Assembly: GCF_024600715.1 (NCBI RefSeq)
Contig: NZ_CP102332.1
Coordinates: 2,728,001-2,792,000, forward strand
DNA length: 64,000 nucleotides
DNA from: Streptomyces changanensis
Lineage (GTDB): Bacteria > Actinomycetota > Actinomycetes > Streptomycetales > Streptomycetaceae
Direction of reading: 5' to 3'
Part shown: piece after piece, positions 52,113 through 60,399 of the stretch
Layout of the letters: every line of letters starts with the position of its first letter
Numbering within the stretch: the stretch's first letter is position 1
Notes under the pieces: generated by a model
Told to the model about the DNA's origin: nothing
Databases searched by the model: none
The model's input: the letters and a program-made list of their open reading frames with translations, nothing else
Made by a program: the position numbers and the translations under genes

Positions 52113-53653
52113 GCCACCGCCCCCTCGCGGCCGGCGCCGGCGGTGCCGGATGTGCCGGCGGTCTCGCGGGGCGCCCGCACGACCTCGTACTCGGCGAGGT
52201 CGACGCTCCGTGTGGCGCGCCGGAACTCGGCGGTCGTGCCCGGCCACAGGGTGGTGTTGCGGCCGTTGGCGTCGAGGTACCAGCTGTCGCAGCCGCCGGA
52301 CTTCCACACGGTGCGCTCCATGCGGGCCTGCAGGCGCCGGTTCCAGGCGGCGACGGCGGACGGCCGGGGGGCCAGGGCGCGGCCCTCGCCGAGGAGGTCG
52401 AGCCGGTGCAGGAAGTCGGCCATGTAGTTCAGCTGGGACTCGATCATGAGGATCATCGAGGAGTTCCCCAGGCCGGTGTTCGGGCCGATGATCGTCATCC
52501 AGTTGGGGAAGCCGGCCGCGGTGGCGCCGCGCAGCGACTCCATGCCGTCCTTCCACGCCTCGGCGAGGGTGAGGCCGTCGGCGCCGACGACCCGGTCGGC
52601 GATCGGCATGTCGGTGACGTGGAAGCCGGTGCCGAAGACGATCGCGTCGACCTCGGCCTCGGTGCCGTCGGCGCCGACGGCGACGCGGCCGCGCACCTCG
52701 GCGAGGCCCGCGGCGACGACGTCGACGTTCGGGCGGGCGAGCGCCGGATAGTAGTCGTTGGAGAGCAGGATCCGCTTGCAGCCGATGCGGTAGGACGGGG
52801 TCAGTTTGGCGCGCAGCGCCGGGTCCTTCACGGCGCGGCGCATGTTGGCCTTCGCGACCGACTCGACCAGGCCCAGTTCGCCGGGGCGCTTGGTGAAGGC
52901 GCTGACCTGGAGTTCGCGGATGCCCCACAGGATGCCGCGGCGGGCCTGGCCGGTGAAGGGCAGCTGCCGGTGCAGCCAGCGTTCCACGCCGGTGATGGGG
53001 CGGTCGACGCGCGGCATGACCCAGGCGGGGGTGCGCTGGAAGAGGGTGAGGCGGCCGACGCGCGGCTGGACGGCGGGGACGATCTGGATGGCGGAGGCGC
53101 CGGTGCCGACCATGGCGACGCGCTTGCCGGTGAGGTCGTAGTCGTGGTCCCAGCGGGCGGAGTGGAAGACCGTGCCGCCCTCCTCGCGGAACCGGTCGAG
53201 GCCGGGGAGGTTGGGGACCTTCGGGTCGGAGAGCGGGCCGGTCGCGGAGACGACCACGTCGGCGGTGAGGGTGCCGCGGGACGTCTCGATCTCCCAGCGC
53301 AGCGCGTCCGCGTCCCAGCGCATCAGCAGCACCTCGTGCCCGAGGCGCAGGTGCGGGCGGAGCCCGAAGGTGTCGGTGACGCGCTCCAGGTAGGCCCGGA
53401 TGTGCGGCTGCCCGGAGAAGGTGCGGGGCCAGTCCGGATTGGGGGCGAAGGAGAAGGAGTACAGGTGGGACGGCACGTCGCAGGCGCAGCCCGGGTAGCT
53501 GTTGTCCCGCCAGGTGCCGCCGACGGAGTCGGACCGCTCCAGGACGACGAAGTCGGTGATCCCCTCGCGGCGCAGCCGGACCGCGGCGCCCAGGCCGCCG
53601 AAGCCGGATCCGATCACCGCCACCCGTACGTGTTCGCGCGCGTGCTCGCTCAT
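52109..53653 (-). CDS. Flavin-containing (Baeyer-Villiger-type) monooxygenase
   Basis: A 514-residue FAD/NADPH monooxygenase. FAD motif VIGSGFGGLG (about residues 12-21), GGTWRDNSYPGCACDVPSHLYSF typical of the class, the Baeyer-Villiger fingerprint region ending FHSARWDHD (about 163-171), and the NADPH motif VGTGASA (about 183-189). ATG 53653 follows GGGAGG by 5 bases. First gene of the operon with hydrolase and SDR, divergent from a MerR regulator. It would convert a ketone to an ester or lactone; ordinary ketone versus other substrates cannot be told. Confidence 0.92.
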   Translation of the reverse strand: MSEHAREHVRVAVIGSGFGGLGAAVRLRREGITDFVVLERSDSVGGTWRDNSYPGCACDVPSHLYSFSFAPNPDWPRTFSGQPHIRAYLERVTDTFGLRPHLRLGHEVLLMRWDADALRWEIETSRGTLTADVVVSATGPLSDPKVPNLPGLDRFREEGGTVFHSARWDHDYDLTGKRVAMVGTGASAIQIVPAVQPRVGRLTLFQRTPAWVMPRVDRPITGVERWLHRQLPFTGQARRGILWGIRELQVSAFTKRPGELGLVESVAKANMRRAVKDPALRAKLTPSYRIGCKRILLSNDYYPALARPNVDVVAAGLAEVRGRVAVGADGTEAEVDAIVFGTGFHVTDMPIADRVVGADGLTLAEAWKDGMESLRGATAAGFPNWMTIIGPNTGLGNSSMILMIESQLNYMADFLHRLDLLGEGRALAPRPSAVAAWNRRLQARMERTVWKSGGCDSWYLDANGRNTTLWPGTTAEFRRATRSVDLAEYEVVRAPRETAGTSGTAGAGREGAVA

Positions 53654-53671
53654 GCCGCCTCCCGAAGACTC

Positions 53672-53728
53672 TGCCAGCAATCACTGGCACTGTCCGGGAG
53701 GGTAGAACAGCTCACTACCGAGCGGTAG
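53672..53728. promoter_or_regulatory. Two inverted repeats in the monooxygenase-MerR divergent region
   Basis: TGCCAG (53672-53677) and CTGGCA (53684-53689), 6-base spacer; and CTACCG (53715-53720) and CGGTAG (53723-53728), 2-base spacer. The second resembles TetR-type sites, so a regulator encoded elsewhere may act here besides the MerR protein. Confidence 0.55.
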
Positions 53729-53775
53729 GGGTCCGGTCGGGAAAGTTACCCACGGTACGTCATAGGCTGGCGCAC

Positions 53776-54438
53776 GTGTCGAACGAGGGCGAGGACCGTG
53801 AGTACCGCATGGAGGAGTTGGCCGAGGCGGCCGGTATCACCCCTCGTACGCTGCGGTTCTACCGCGAACGCGGACTGATCCCGCCGCCCCGCCGCGAGGG
53901 CCGCATCGCCTGGTACGGGCCGCACCACCTGGCCCGGCTGCGCACCGTCGCCGCCCTGCTGGAGCGCGGCCACACCCTCAACGGCATCGCGGACCTGGCG
54001 TCCGCGTTCGAGAGCGGCCGCGACGTGGGCGAGGTCCTGGGGCTCGGCGAGCCGACGGAGGAGGAACCGGTGCGGCTCACCCCCGAGCAGCTGGCCGACC
54101 ACTTCGGCGACCAGGTCACCGCGGAGAACTTCGCCGCCGCCCTCGACCTCGGCTACCTCGCGACGGACGGCGAGGAAATCGTCCACGTCAGCCGCCGCCT
54201 GCTGGACGTGTCGTCCGCGCTGGTCGACGAGGGGGTGCCGCTGGCGGCGGTCCTCGCGGCGGCCCGCCGGGTGCGCCACCACGCCGACGCCCTGGCGGAG
54301 CTGTTCACCGACCTCCTGCGTGCCCACGCCCGCGACGGGGACGTCGACCGGCTGCGCCCGCTCGCGAAGAGCGTCGTGGAGGCCGAGCTGTCGATGGCCC
54401 TGGACCGCCGACTGCGGGCCCGGGACGCGAAGGCGTGA
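53776..54438 (+). CDS. MerR-family transcriptional regulator
   Basis: A 220-residue regulator: N-terminal MerR HTH (YRMEELAEAAGITPRTLRFYRERGLIPP, about residues 10-37) and a long C-terminal helical region with no Cys or metal-binding motif, so probably an organic-ligand sensor. GTG 53776 sits 7 bases after a TAGGCT -10-like element and has no Shine-Dalgarno site, so the message may be leaderless. It is divergent from the monooxygenase operon and likely controls it. Confidence 0.9.
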   Translation: MSNEGEDREYRMEELAEAAGITPRTLRFYRERGLIPPPRREGRIAWYGPHHLARLRTVAALLERGHTLNGIADLASAFESGRDVGEVLGLGEPTEEEPVRLTPEQLADHFGDQVTAENFAAALDLGYLATDGEEIVHVSRRLLDVSSALVDEGVPLAAVLAAARRVRHHADALAELFTDLLRAHARDGDVDRLRPLAKSVVEAELSMALDRRLRARDAKA

Positions 54439-54470
54439 GCGCGGCCCCGGGCGCCGAGGCGCGGCCCGGG

Positions 54471-54577
54471 GCGCGGGCCCGGGGTACGGGGCGCGGGCCC
54501 GGGGTACGGGGTACGGGGCGCGGGCCCGGGGTACGGGGCGCGGGCCCGGGGTACGGGGCGCAGGCCCGGGGCGTGGA
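54471..54577. repeat. 20-bp tandem repeat after merR
   Basis: GCGCGGGCCCGGGGTACGGG occurs at 54471-54490, 54491-54510, 54518-54537 and 54538-54557, with an extra GTACGGG after the second copy and a diverged fifth copy at 54558. The last bases of merR (GGCGTGAGCGCG) recur at about 54579, directly after the array. Confidence 0.85.
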
Positions 54578-54591
54578 GGCGTGAGCGCGAC

Positions 54592-55701
54592 TCAGGGTGT
54601 CCGGCCGGTCGGCAGCCGCCACCAGCGGGCCTTGTAGATCCCGCCACCCGCCAACCGGTACACCCCGGTCGGCTCCCCCGCGCCCCCCGACGGCCTTCCG
54701 AGGCTCCCCGGCGGCAGTACCGCCGGACCCGCCGGACCCGCCGGGCCCGGCCGGTGCACGGTGACGCCGGTCGTCCACCAGTCCTCGGTGAGCCCCGGCT
54801 CGGGCACGGTCGACAGGACCTGCCCGGTGAGCGGGTCGTCGCCGACGGCCTTCACCCGCGCGCGGCTCACCGCGGGGGCACCCGGGTAGTCCCGCACGAA
54901 GGCGCGGCGGCTCTTCACGTACTGGTACACCGCCGTCCCGGTGCTCACCCACAGCCGGTCCGGGTCGCGCGCCACCTGCCCGAGGTCGTGCCCGCCCGGC
55001 TCCGGCAGCCGTACCTCGTCCACCGGGCGCAGCCGGGGCCGCCCGCCGACGGTACCGGCCCGCAGCGCCACCAGCCGGTCGCCGCCCAGCGCCCACAGGA
55101 CGCCGCGCCGCCCGTCCCACTGCAGGCCGTGCGCGTCGGGCAGCGCGAAGTCGGCGGAGGCGTCGCCGGGCGGCGGCGCGTACAGCCGGACGAGGCCGCC
55201 GGTGCTGCCCGCGACGGCGACGGAGCCGTCCGGCAGCAGCTCGGCGCTGTGCGGGTTGACGCGCAGGGTGCCCGGGGCGAGGGCGCGGGCCCAGTACCGG
55301 TCGCCGGAGGGGTACGCGACGACCGCGGCGAACCCGTACGACGCGGTCGTCAGCACGTACGTCCGGCCCCGCCACCGCCGCACCTTGGCCTCGTCGGGGT
55401 GGACCCAGCTCCGCTCCGGCGCGAGGTCGGCGTAGCGCGGGTCGCCGAGCGGCGTGAACGCCCACCGCTCGGCCGCCGGGCCCCACACCCGCCGCCGCCC
55501 GTCGAACACGACGAGCCGCCGCGTGGCCTGCTCCGTGACGATCACGTCGGGCGTACCGGCCGGCACGCCGGCCTCCGGCGGGACGCCGGGGGTGGGCCGG
55601 ACGGCGGGGGTGGCCCGGACGGCGGGGATGGACAGGACGGCGGTGGCGACGGTGGCGAGCGCGACGAGCGCCGCGAGGTGGACGGCCGGCATCCGCCCCA
55701 C
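54592..55701 (-). CDS. Secreted propeller-like protein (DUF6528-like)
   Basis: A 369-residue exported protein with a signal peptide-like start (VHLAALVALATVATAVLSIPAVRA, about 7-30) and a Pro-rich linker. The rest has repeated beta-propeller-type strands: VIVTEQATRRLVVFD, YVLTTASYGFAAVVAY, PHSAELLPDGSVAVAGS, HGLQWDGRRGVLWALG, VWVSTG-like segments. I associate it with DUF6528; function unknown. GTG 55701 is used; ATG 55692 is an alternative. 55702-55842 holds no gene. Confidence 0.75.
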   Translation of the reverse strand: MGRMPAVHLAALVALATVATAVLSIPAVRATPAVRPTPGVPPEAGVPAGTPDVIVTEQATRRLVVFDGRRRVWGPAAERWAFTPLGDPRYADLAPERSWVHPDEAKVRRWRGRTYVLTTASYGFAAVVAYPSGDRYWARALAPGTLRVNPHSAELLPDGSVAVAGSTGGLVRLYAPPPGDASADFALPDAHGLQWDGRRGVLWALGGDRLVALRAGTVGGRPRLRPVDEVRLPEPGGHDLGQVARDPDRLWVSTGTAVYQYVKSRRAFVRDYPGAPAVSRARVKAVGDDPLTGQVLSTVPEPGLTEDWWTTGVTVHRPGPAGPAGPAVLPPGSLGRPSGGAGEPTGVYRLAGGGIYKARWWRLPTGRTP

Positions 55702-55842
55702 GCTGCCACCGACCCGCCCCGAGACGGGGACGGCACGCCAGGGACGCCGCCGCCGGAGCGACGGACGGACAGCCGCGCCCGACCGTACGCGGCCCCGACA
55801 GCGGCACCGCCGGCGGCGGTGCCGCCAAGGACGCCGGCGAGG

Positions 55843-56760
55843 TCAGGCCGCGATGGCCAGGCGGCGCTGGATGGGCGGGACGTCCTCCTCGGCCGTCTCC
55901 GACGGCTCCAGGGCGAACGCCGCCTGCGGGTGCTCCTGCACCAGGCGGAGCCAGTCGCCGACCGTGGACCCCCGGGGCACGATCACGGTCTCGGCCGGGC
56001 CGAGCGGCGCGCGCGTGGACAGCACGGTGGCCGTGAACTGGTCGGTCGCCGTGACGAGGATGACGTCGTGCCCGAAGCTCGACACGCGCTCCATCACCCC
56101 GCGGGCCGGTTCGTCCGGGTCCGCGACCACGACGACGTGTGCGCCCTGCGCGTCCGTGGTGTGGGCGTAGCGCGCCAGGTACTCCAGGAAACCGGGGACG
56201 TGCTTGCCGTGCAGCTCGGCGAGGACCCGGTCGCGACCGGCCTGGTAGCCGGGGGTCTCGGCGGCGGTGAAGCTCAGGGTGAAGGAGACGGCGCCGGCCA
56301 GGGCGACGTCGATCTCCGCCATCTCCGCACGCGTGGGGTAGACGGCGCCGTCGTCGAGCCCGCGGGCGGCGAGCCACGCGTTGACCTCGCTCCACAGCCA
56401 GGCCCGCGACCGGCCCACGGTCCCCTCGGGAACGGGGAACGGCTCGCCCCCCGCCCGGCGGTCGCCGGCGATCCACTGGCTGACGTTCTGCCGGGTGCGC
56501 CCCGTCCGCTCGGCGATCTCGTGCACGCCCACGAGGTCGCGATCCAGCCGGCGCACGCGCAGGTGGGGCACGACGGCGCGGGCGGCGGACGCGGCGGTCA
56601 GCGCCGCCTCGACGGCCGAGCCGCCGGAGCCGGTGATGCTCAGGAGGTCCACGCCACCGGCCCGGGCCAACAGCGCGTCGCACCGCTCCAGCAGGGCGTC
56701 GACGGCGGCCTGGTCGTCCACGTCCGCGCCGGAGACGACAAAGGTGAAGTCGTAGTCCAT
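55843..56760 (-). CDS. Helix-turn-helix protein of an actinobacterial paired module
   Basis: A 305-residue soluble protein. The start (MDYDFTFVVSG) and residues to about 65 form a small alpha/beta region. A clear HTH follows, VGVHEIAERTGRTRQNVSQWIAG (about 77-99), then EGTVGRSRAWLWSEVNAWL. The C-terminal 140 residues look like an alpha/beta domain binding something unknown (VVVVADPDEPARG, DVILVTATDQF). ATG 56760 follows AGGGGG by 6 bases. Own promoter with an inverted repeat lies just upstream. Paired with the HicA-like gene 91 bp upstream, it may be the antitoxin-like partner. Confidence 0.75.
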   Translation of the reverse strand: MDYDFTFVVSGADVDDQAAVDALLERCDALLARAGGVDLLSITGSGGSAVEAALTAASAARAVVPHLRVRRLDRDLVGVHEIAERTGRTRQNVSQWIAGDRRAGGEPFPVPEGTVGRSRAWLWSEVNAWLAARGLDDGAVYPTRAEMAEIDVALAGAVSFTLSFTAAETPGYQAGRDRVLAELHGKHVPGFLEYLARYAHTTDAQGAHVVVVADPDEPARGVMERVSSFGHDVILVTATDQFTATVLSTRAPLGPAETVIVPRGSTVGDWLRLVQEHPQAAFALEPSETAEEDVPPIQRRLAIAA

Positions 56761-56795
56761 GGTTGGCCCCCTAGTCCTTCACCACAGTCCCAGAG

Positions 56796-56815
56796 CTGTT
56801 GACATTCGTCAACAG
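56796..56815 (-). promoter_or_regulatory. Operator overlapping a promoter of the HTH gene
   Basis: Perfect 8-base arms CTGTTGAC (56796-56803) and GTCAACAG (56808-56815), spacer ATTC. Read towards the HTH gene, TTGACG forms the -35 and GACTGT follows 17 bases later. The repeat covers the -35, as expected for autorepression. Confidence 0.6.
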
Positions 56816-56851
56816 AAGAATGGGGCGAAAGCAGGACATACGTTCCCTGGC

Positions 56852-57124
56852 CTACTCGCGAGGCCGACCCGTGAGACTGCGGCTCGGCGCGCTCTCGGGG
56901 AGGGGGCACCGGGACGCCATGCGGTCGATCCGACGGGCGTGCGTGCCGTCGTTCTGCGGCGATCCGGAGACGGGGATGGTGGTGCAGCCCGCCCCGCACG
57001 GGCAGTACAGCCTCCCCCAGTGCCCCTCCTTGCGCAGGGCCCAGCCCAGGGCCGTCCACTTCTCCAGGACCCTGCGGACCTCCTTGCGGGGATGGTCCGA
57101 CGCCTTGAGGTCGCGACCCGTCAT
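56852..57124 (-). CDS. HicA-like small protein
   Basis: A 90-residue protein. KEVRRVLEKWTALGWALRKEGHWGRLYCPCGAGC followed by TTIPVSGSPQN resembles the HicA toxin fold (a double-stranded-RNA-binding-like mRNA interferase) with the catalytic His in GHWG. It carries an added Cys-rich loop (CPCGAGC) and a basic C-terminus. It precedes the HTH gene by 91 bp. The pairing recalls hicA-hicB, but the partner is not a HicB homologue, so toxin activity is only a possibility. Confidence 0.65.
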   Translation of the reverse strand: MTGRDLKASDHPRKEVRRVLEKWTALGWALRKEGHWGRLYCPCGAGCTTIPVSGSPQNDGTHARRIDRMASRCPLPESAPSRSLTGRPRE

Positions 57125-57316
57125 CCGGTCACCGCCCCGGCCCGGCGGTGGCGGTCGCGCGGTATCCCCCGCCCCGGCGGCGACAGGCGTGCGGCCCGCG
57201 GCGGAGCGGTGCGGGGATGGGCAGGTACCACGGGAGATTGCGCTCCTCTAGTGCAGGCCGCGCGAGGACACGACTCTCCCGCGAGCAAGAACACCTACGT
57301 GTCGGAGTGGTGACAC

Positions 57317-57348
57317 TCCGCCATCAGAACGATACTCCAGATGGCGGA
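57317..57348. promoter_or_regulatory. Inverted repeat in the gap before the HicA-like gene
   Basis: TCCGCCATC (57317-57325) and GATGGCGGA (57340-57348), perfect 9-base arms, 14-base spacer, in the 347-bp gap 57125-57471. It lies between the end of xthA and the HicA-like gene, and could be a hairpin for xthA or a regulatory site. No gene is seen in the gap. Confidence 0.5.
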
Positions 57349-57471
57349 CATCCCGTCAGAAGCTTCACCGACACCGCTCGGTTTGTGCACCGGCCCGCTC
57401 AACTCCGGAAGCACCCCACCACCGGGCGGCCGGACCGACCACCCCTCACGACCGGACCGACCGACCGCCCC

Positions 57472-58269
57472 TCACGGCCCGTAGACCGCCGTCACGGGGG
57501 CGTGGTCCGACCAGCGGTCGGCGTGCGTCGCGGCGCGCTCGACGTGGGCCTTCAGGGCGCGGGCCGCGAGGCCGGGGGTGGCGACGTGGTAGTCGATGCG
57601 CCAGCCCGCGTCGTTGTCGAAGGCGCGACCGCGATAGGACCACCAGGTGTAGGGGCCCTCCTGGTCGGGGTGGAGGGCGCGGACCACGTCGACGTACCCC
57701 ACCTCGTCGAAGACGCGGCCGAGCCAGGCGCGCTCCTCGGGGAGGAAGCCGGCGTTCTTCCGGTTGGCCTTCCAGTTCTTCAGGTCGGCCTCCTGGTGGG
57801 CGATGTTCCAGTCGCCGCAGACGACGACCTCACGGCCGTCGGCGGCCGCCCGCTCCCGCAGCTCCTTCAGGTAGGGGAGGAAGGCGTCCATGAAGCGGAC
57901 CTTCTCGTCCTGCCGCTCGGTGCCGACCTCGCCGGAGGGCAGGTAGAGGCTGGCGACGGTGACGCCCGGCAGGTCGGCCTCCAGGTAGCGGCCGGACGCG
58001 TCGAACTCGCTCACCCCGAAGCCGACCCGCACGGCGTCCGGCTCGCGCCGCGTGTAGAGGGACACGCCCGCGCGGCCCTTGGCGGCGGCCGGCGCGTGCG
58101 CCGCGAACCAGCCCTCGGGCGCCCGGACCGCCTCGGGGAGCTGCGCCTCCTGGGCCCGCACCTCCTGCAGGCACACCACGTCGGCGGCCGTGTCGGCCAG
58201 CCACTCCACGAATCCCTTCCCCGCGGCGGCGCGCAGGCCGTTGACATTGACGGTCGTCACAGTGAGCAT
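57472..58269 (-). CDS. xthA: Exonuclease III
   Basis: A 265-residue Mg-dependent AP endonuclease/3'-exonuclease of base-excision repair. Visible catalytic motifs: NVNGLRAA (Asn7 region), LQEVRAQE (metal-binding Glu), GDWNIAH (Asp/Asn pair, about 150-156), and WRIDYHV with WSDHAPV at the end (catalytic His). ATG 58269 begins the fold. It is divergent from a GNAT gene with a 70-bp gap. Confidence 0.95.
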   Translation of the reverse strand: MLTVTTVNVNGLRAAAGKGFVEWLADTAADVVCLQEVRAQEAQLPEAVRAPEGWFAAHAPAAAKGRAGVSLYTRREPDAVRVGFGVSEFDASGRYLEADLPGVTVASLYLPSGEVGTERQDEKVRFMDAFLPYLKELRERAAADGREVVVCGDWNIAHQEADLKNWKANRKNAGFLPEERAWLGRVFDEVGYVDVVRALHPDQEGPYTWWSYRGRAFDNDAGWRIDYHVATPGLAARALKAHVERAATHADRWSDHAPVTAVYGP

Positions 58270-58339
58270 CCCGGCACAATACGACAGGCCACCCGACCGT
58301 CCGACCGCCCGGCTCTCGCATAGAAGTACGATTCCCTGC

Positions 58340-58825
58340 ATGAATATTCAACGTGTCCCCTTCGACCACCCCGACGCGGTCAAGCTGAACGACGAGGTCC
58401 AGCTGGAGTACGCCCGGCGCTACGGCGACGAGGGGGACCTCACGTACCTCGACCCGGACATGTTCCGGCCGCCGCGGGGCCTGTACCTGATCGCGTACGA
58501 CGAGCGCGACCGGCCGGTCGCGACCGGCGGATGGCGCACCCAGGACGAGAACGACGAGGGGTACGCGGACGGCGACGCCGAGCTGAAGCGGATGTACGTG
58601 GTCCCCCAGGCGCGCGGCCACGGTCTGGCGCGGCACGTGCTCGGCCTGCTGGAGGAGGACGCCCGCGCCGCGGGCCGGCTGCGCATGGTCCTGGAGACCG
58701 GCGACCAGCAGCCGGAGGCGATAGCCCTGTACACCTCCAGTGGTTATGCGCCCTGTGCCAAGTTCGGCTACTACCGGACACACGAGAGCAGCCTCTGTTT
58801 CGCGAAACCGTTGACGGGTCAGTAA
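58340..58825 (+). CDS. GNAT-family N-acetyltransferase
   Basis: A 161-residue acetyltransferase. The central ELKRMYVVPQARGHGLARHVL (about residues 84-104; named by its ends) holds the acetyl-CoA loop Q-x-R-G-H-G-L. The C-terminal LYTSSGYAPCAKFGYY follows. Substrate unknown. ATG 58340 lies 7 bases after TACGAT with no Shine-Dalgarno site, so a leaderless message is likely. Divergent from xthA. Confidence 0.9.
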   Translation: MNIQRVPFDHPDAVKLNDEVQLEYARRYGDEGDLTYLDPDMFRPPRGLYLIAYDERDRPVATGGWRTQDENDEGYADGDAELKRMYVVPQARGHGLARHVLGLLEEDARAAGRLRMVLETGDQQPEAIALYTSSGYAPCAKFGYYRTHESSLCFAKPLTGQ

Positions 58826-58983
58826 TAAGTCAGTGACGCGCCCCTGACAATCACACCGGAGCGTGGCACGCTGCCTCACACAGCGATCCGGTACCGCGAT
58901 CCGCACAGGCATCCCCCTTCGTCACCCCCCACTCCCCTGCCCGGACGGCCGACGGCCGCCGGGCACGGCAGAAGGAGACACGT

Positions 58984-59997
58984 GTGATGCGTCATCGCCC
59001 CTCCGCAGCCGCCCTGCTCCCCGCCGGAGCCCTGCTCGTGGCCGCGCTGACCGCCGCCCCTCCGGCGGGCGCGGCCCCCGCCCCCGACGCGCCCGCGCCC
59101 GGCGCCGCGGCCCACGCGGTACCGGCGGCCGAGCAGCAGGGCGCGGCCGGGTTCTGGACCGCCGAACGGATGCGCGGGGCGGCGCCGTTCGACCTGGCGC
59201 CCACCCCGGCCCGACTGGCGACGCTCAAGCCGCCGAAGCCCGGCGGCCCGACGACGACGGTCGCGCCGACCGCCGCGGCGGGGGCTTCCGCGGGCGCGGC
59301 GGCGGGCACCCTGGCCTTCCCGCAGGCCGGCGGCGCGTGGACCGGCGGCGGGGCGGTCGTGAAGACGTCGGGCCGGGTGTTCTTCACCCACCAGGGCCGT
59401 ACGGCGTCCTGCTCCGGCAACGCCGTGACCAGCAAGAACCAGTCGACGGTCATCACCGCCGGGCACTGCGTGAAGTACCAGGGCAGCTGGCACACCAACT
59501 GGGTCTTCGTGCCGGCGTACGACAACGGCCAGGCTCCGTACGGGCAGTGGACGGCGACGAAGACGCTCACCACGCCGCAGTGGCAGGCCAACGAGGACAT
59601 CAACCACGACGTCGGCGCCGCCGTCGTCGCCCCGCTGAACGGCCGGACCCTCACATCGGTCACCGGCGCGCAGGGCGTCCAGTTCAACGGCGGCTACAAC
59701 AAGGCGATGTACGCCTTCGGCTTCCCGGCGGCGTCCCCGTACGACGGCTCCAAGCTCGTGTACTGCAGCGGGAACTCCTCCAAGGACTTCCTCTTCTCGC
59801 AGGACCACTCCCTCGGCTGCAACATGACGGGCGGGTCGAGCGGCGGGCCGTGGTTCACCGGCTTCAGCGAGGCGACGGGCACCGGGCTGCAGGTGTCGGT
59901 GAACAGCTTCGGCTACACCTTCCTGCCGAACCGCATGTTCGGGCCGTACTTCGGCAACGAGGCGCAGGCCCTGTACGACCAGGCCCAGGGGTCCTGA
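58984..59997 (+). CDS. Secreted trypsin-like serine protease
   Basis: A 337-residue exported protease. The signal peptide (about 1-30, ending AGA) and an Ala/Pro-rich propeptide region to about 110 precede the chymotrypsin-fold domain. The triad is visible: His in TAGHC (about 159-163), Asp in NHDVG (about 200-204) and Ser in GGSSGGPW (about 284-291). Paired Cys residues flank the His and the Ser. The late GLQVSVNSFGY suggests a glutamyl-endopeptidase or V8-like subgroup. GTG 58984 lies 6 bases after AAGGAG. A strong terminator follows. Confidence 0.92.
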   Translation: MMRHRPSAAALLPAGALLVAALTAAPPAGAAPAPDAPAPGAAAHAVPAAEQQGAAGFWTAERMRGAAPFDLAPTPARLATLKPPKPGGPTTTVAPTAAAGASAGAAAGTLAFPQAGGAWTGGGAVVKTSGRVFFTHQGRTASCSGNAVTSKNQSTVITAGHCVKYQGSWHTNWVFVPAYDNGQAPYGQWTATKTLTTPQWQANEDINHDVGAAVVAPLNGRTLTSVTGAQGVQFNGGYNKAMYAFGFPAASPYDGSKLVYCSGNSSKDFLFSQDHSLGCNMTGGSSGGPWFTGFSEATGTGLQVSVNSFGYTFLPNRMFGPYFGNEAQALYDQAQGS

Positions 59998-60058
59998 CCC
60001 CGCCACCGGCCCCACGCGCCCCGGTCGCTTCCCGCGCCTCCGGGACGCCACCGCGCCA

Positions 60059-60091
60059 CGACGGCCCGCCGGACCACCCGGCGGGCCGTCG
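60059..60091 (+). terminator. Strong terminator after the protease gene
   Basis: A 14-bp perfect stem (60059-60072 with 60078-60091), loop ACCAC, beginning 62 bp after the stop. Confidence 0.85.
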
Positions 60092-60147
60092 CCGTCGCCG
60101 CGGCCCGTGCGCGCGCCGTCGCCGTCGTGACCGCCGTTCGCCGCCGA

Positions 60148-60390
60148 CGGGGTGTCCGCACGCTGCGGCAGGGCAGGCGAGGCGCGCGAGTGCCGGGGTG
60201 TCACCGGGAGCCCCCGCGGCGGGACCGGGGTGTCCATCGGGGGCCCGTGCGGCAGGGCGCGCCGGTGCCGGGGTGTCCATGGAGGACCCCGTGCGGCGGG
60301 GCGGGGTGTCCTCCGGGCGTGCGGCGGTGGCGGAGCGTCCACCGGGGGCGGTCCGTGCGGCGGGGCGCGGCGGGGCCGGGGTGTCCGCCG
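60148..60390. repeat. Degenerate GGGGTGTCC repeats
   Basis: GGGGTGTCC or a close variant recurs near 60150, 60196, 60228, 60273, 60303 and 60380, with GTGCGGCRGGGC between several copies (unit about 45-50 bp). It fills the gap between the protease terminator and the fusion gene; no gene is seen. Confidence 0.7.
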
Positions 60391-60399
60391 GACCGGGCG

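Noticed and set aside
54471..54577. CRISPR-like array
   Set aside because: The 20-bp units are adjacent with no unique spacers.
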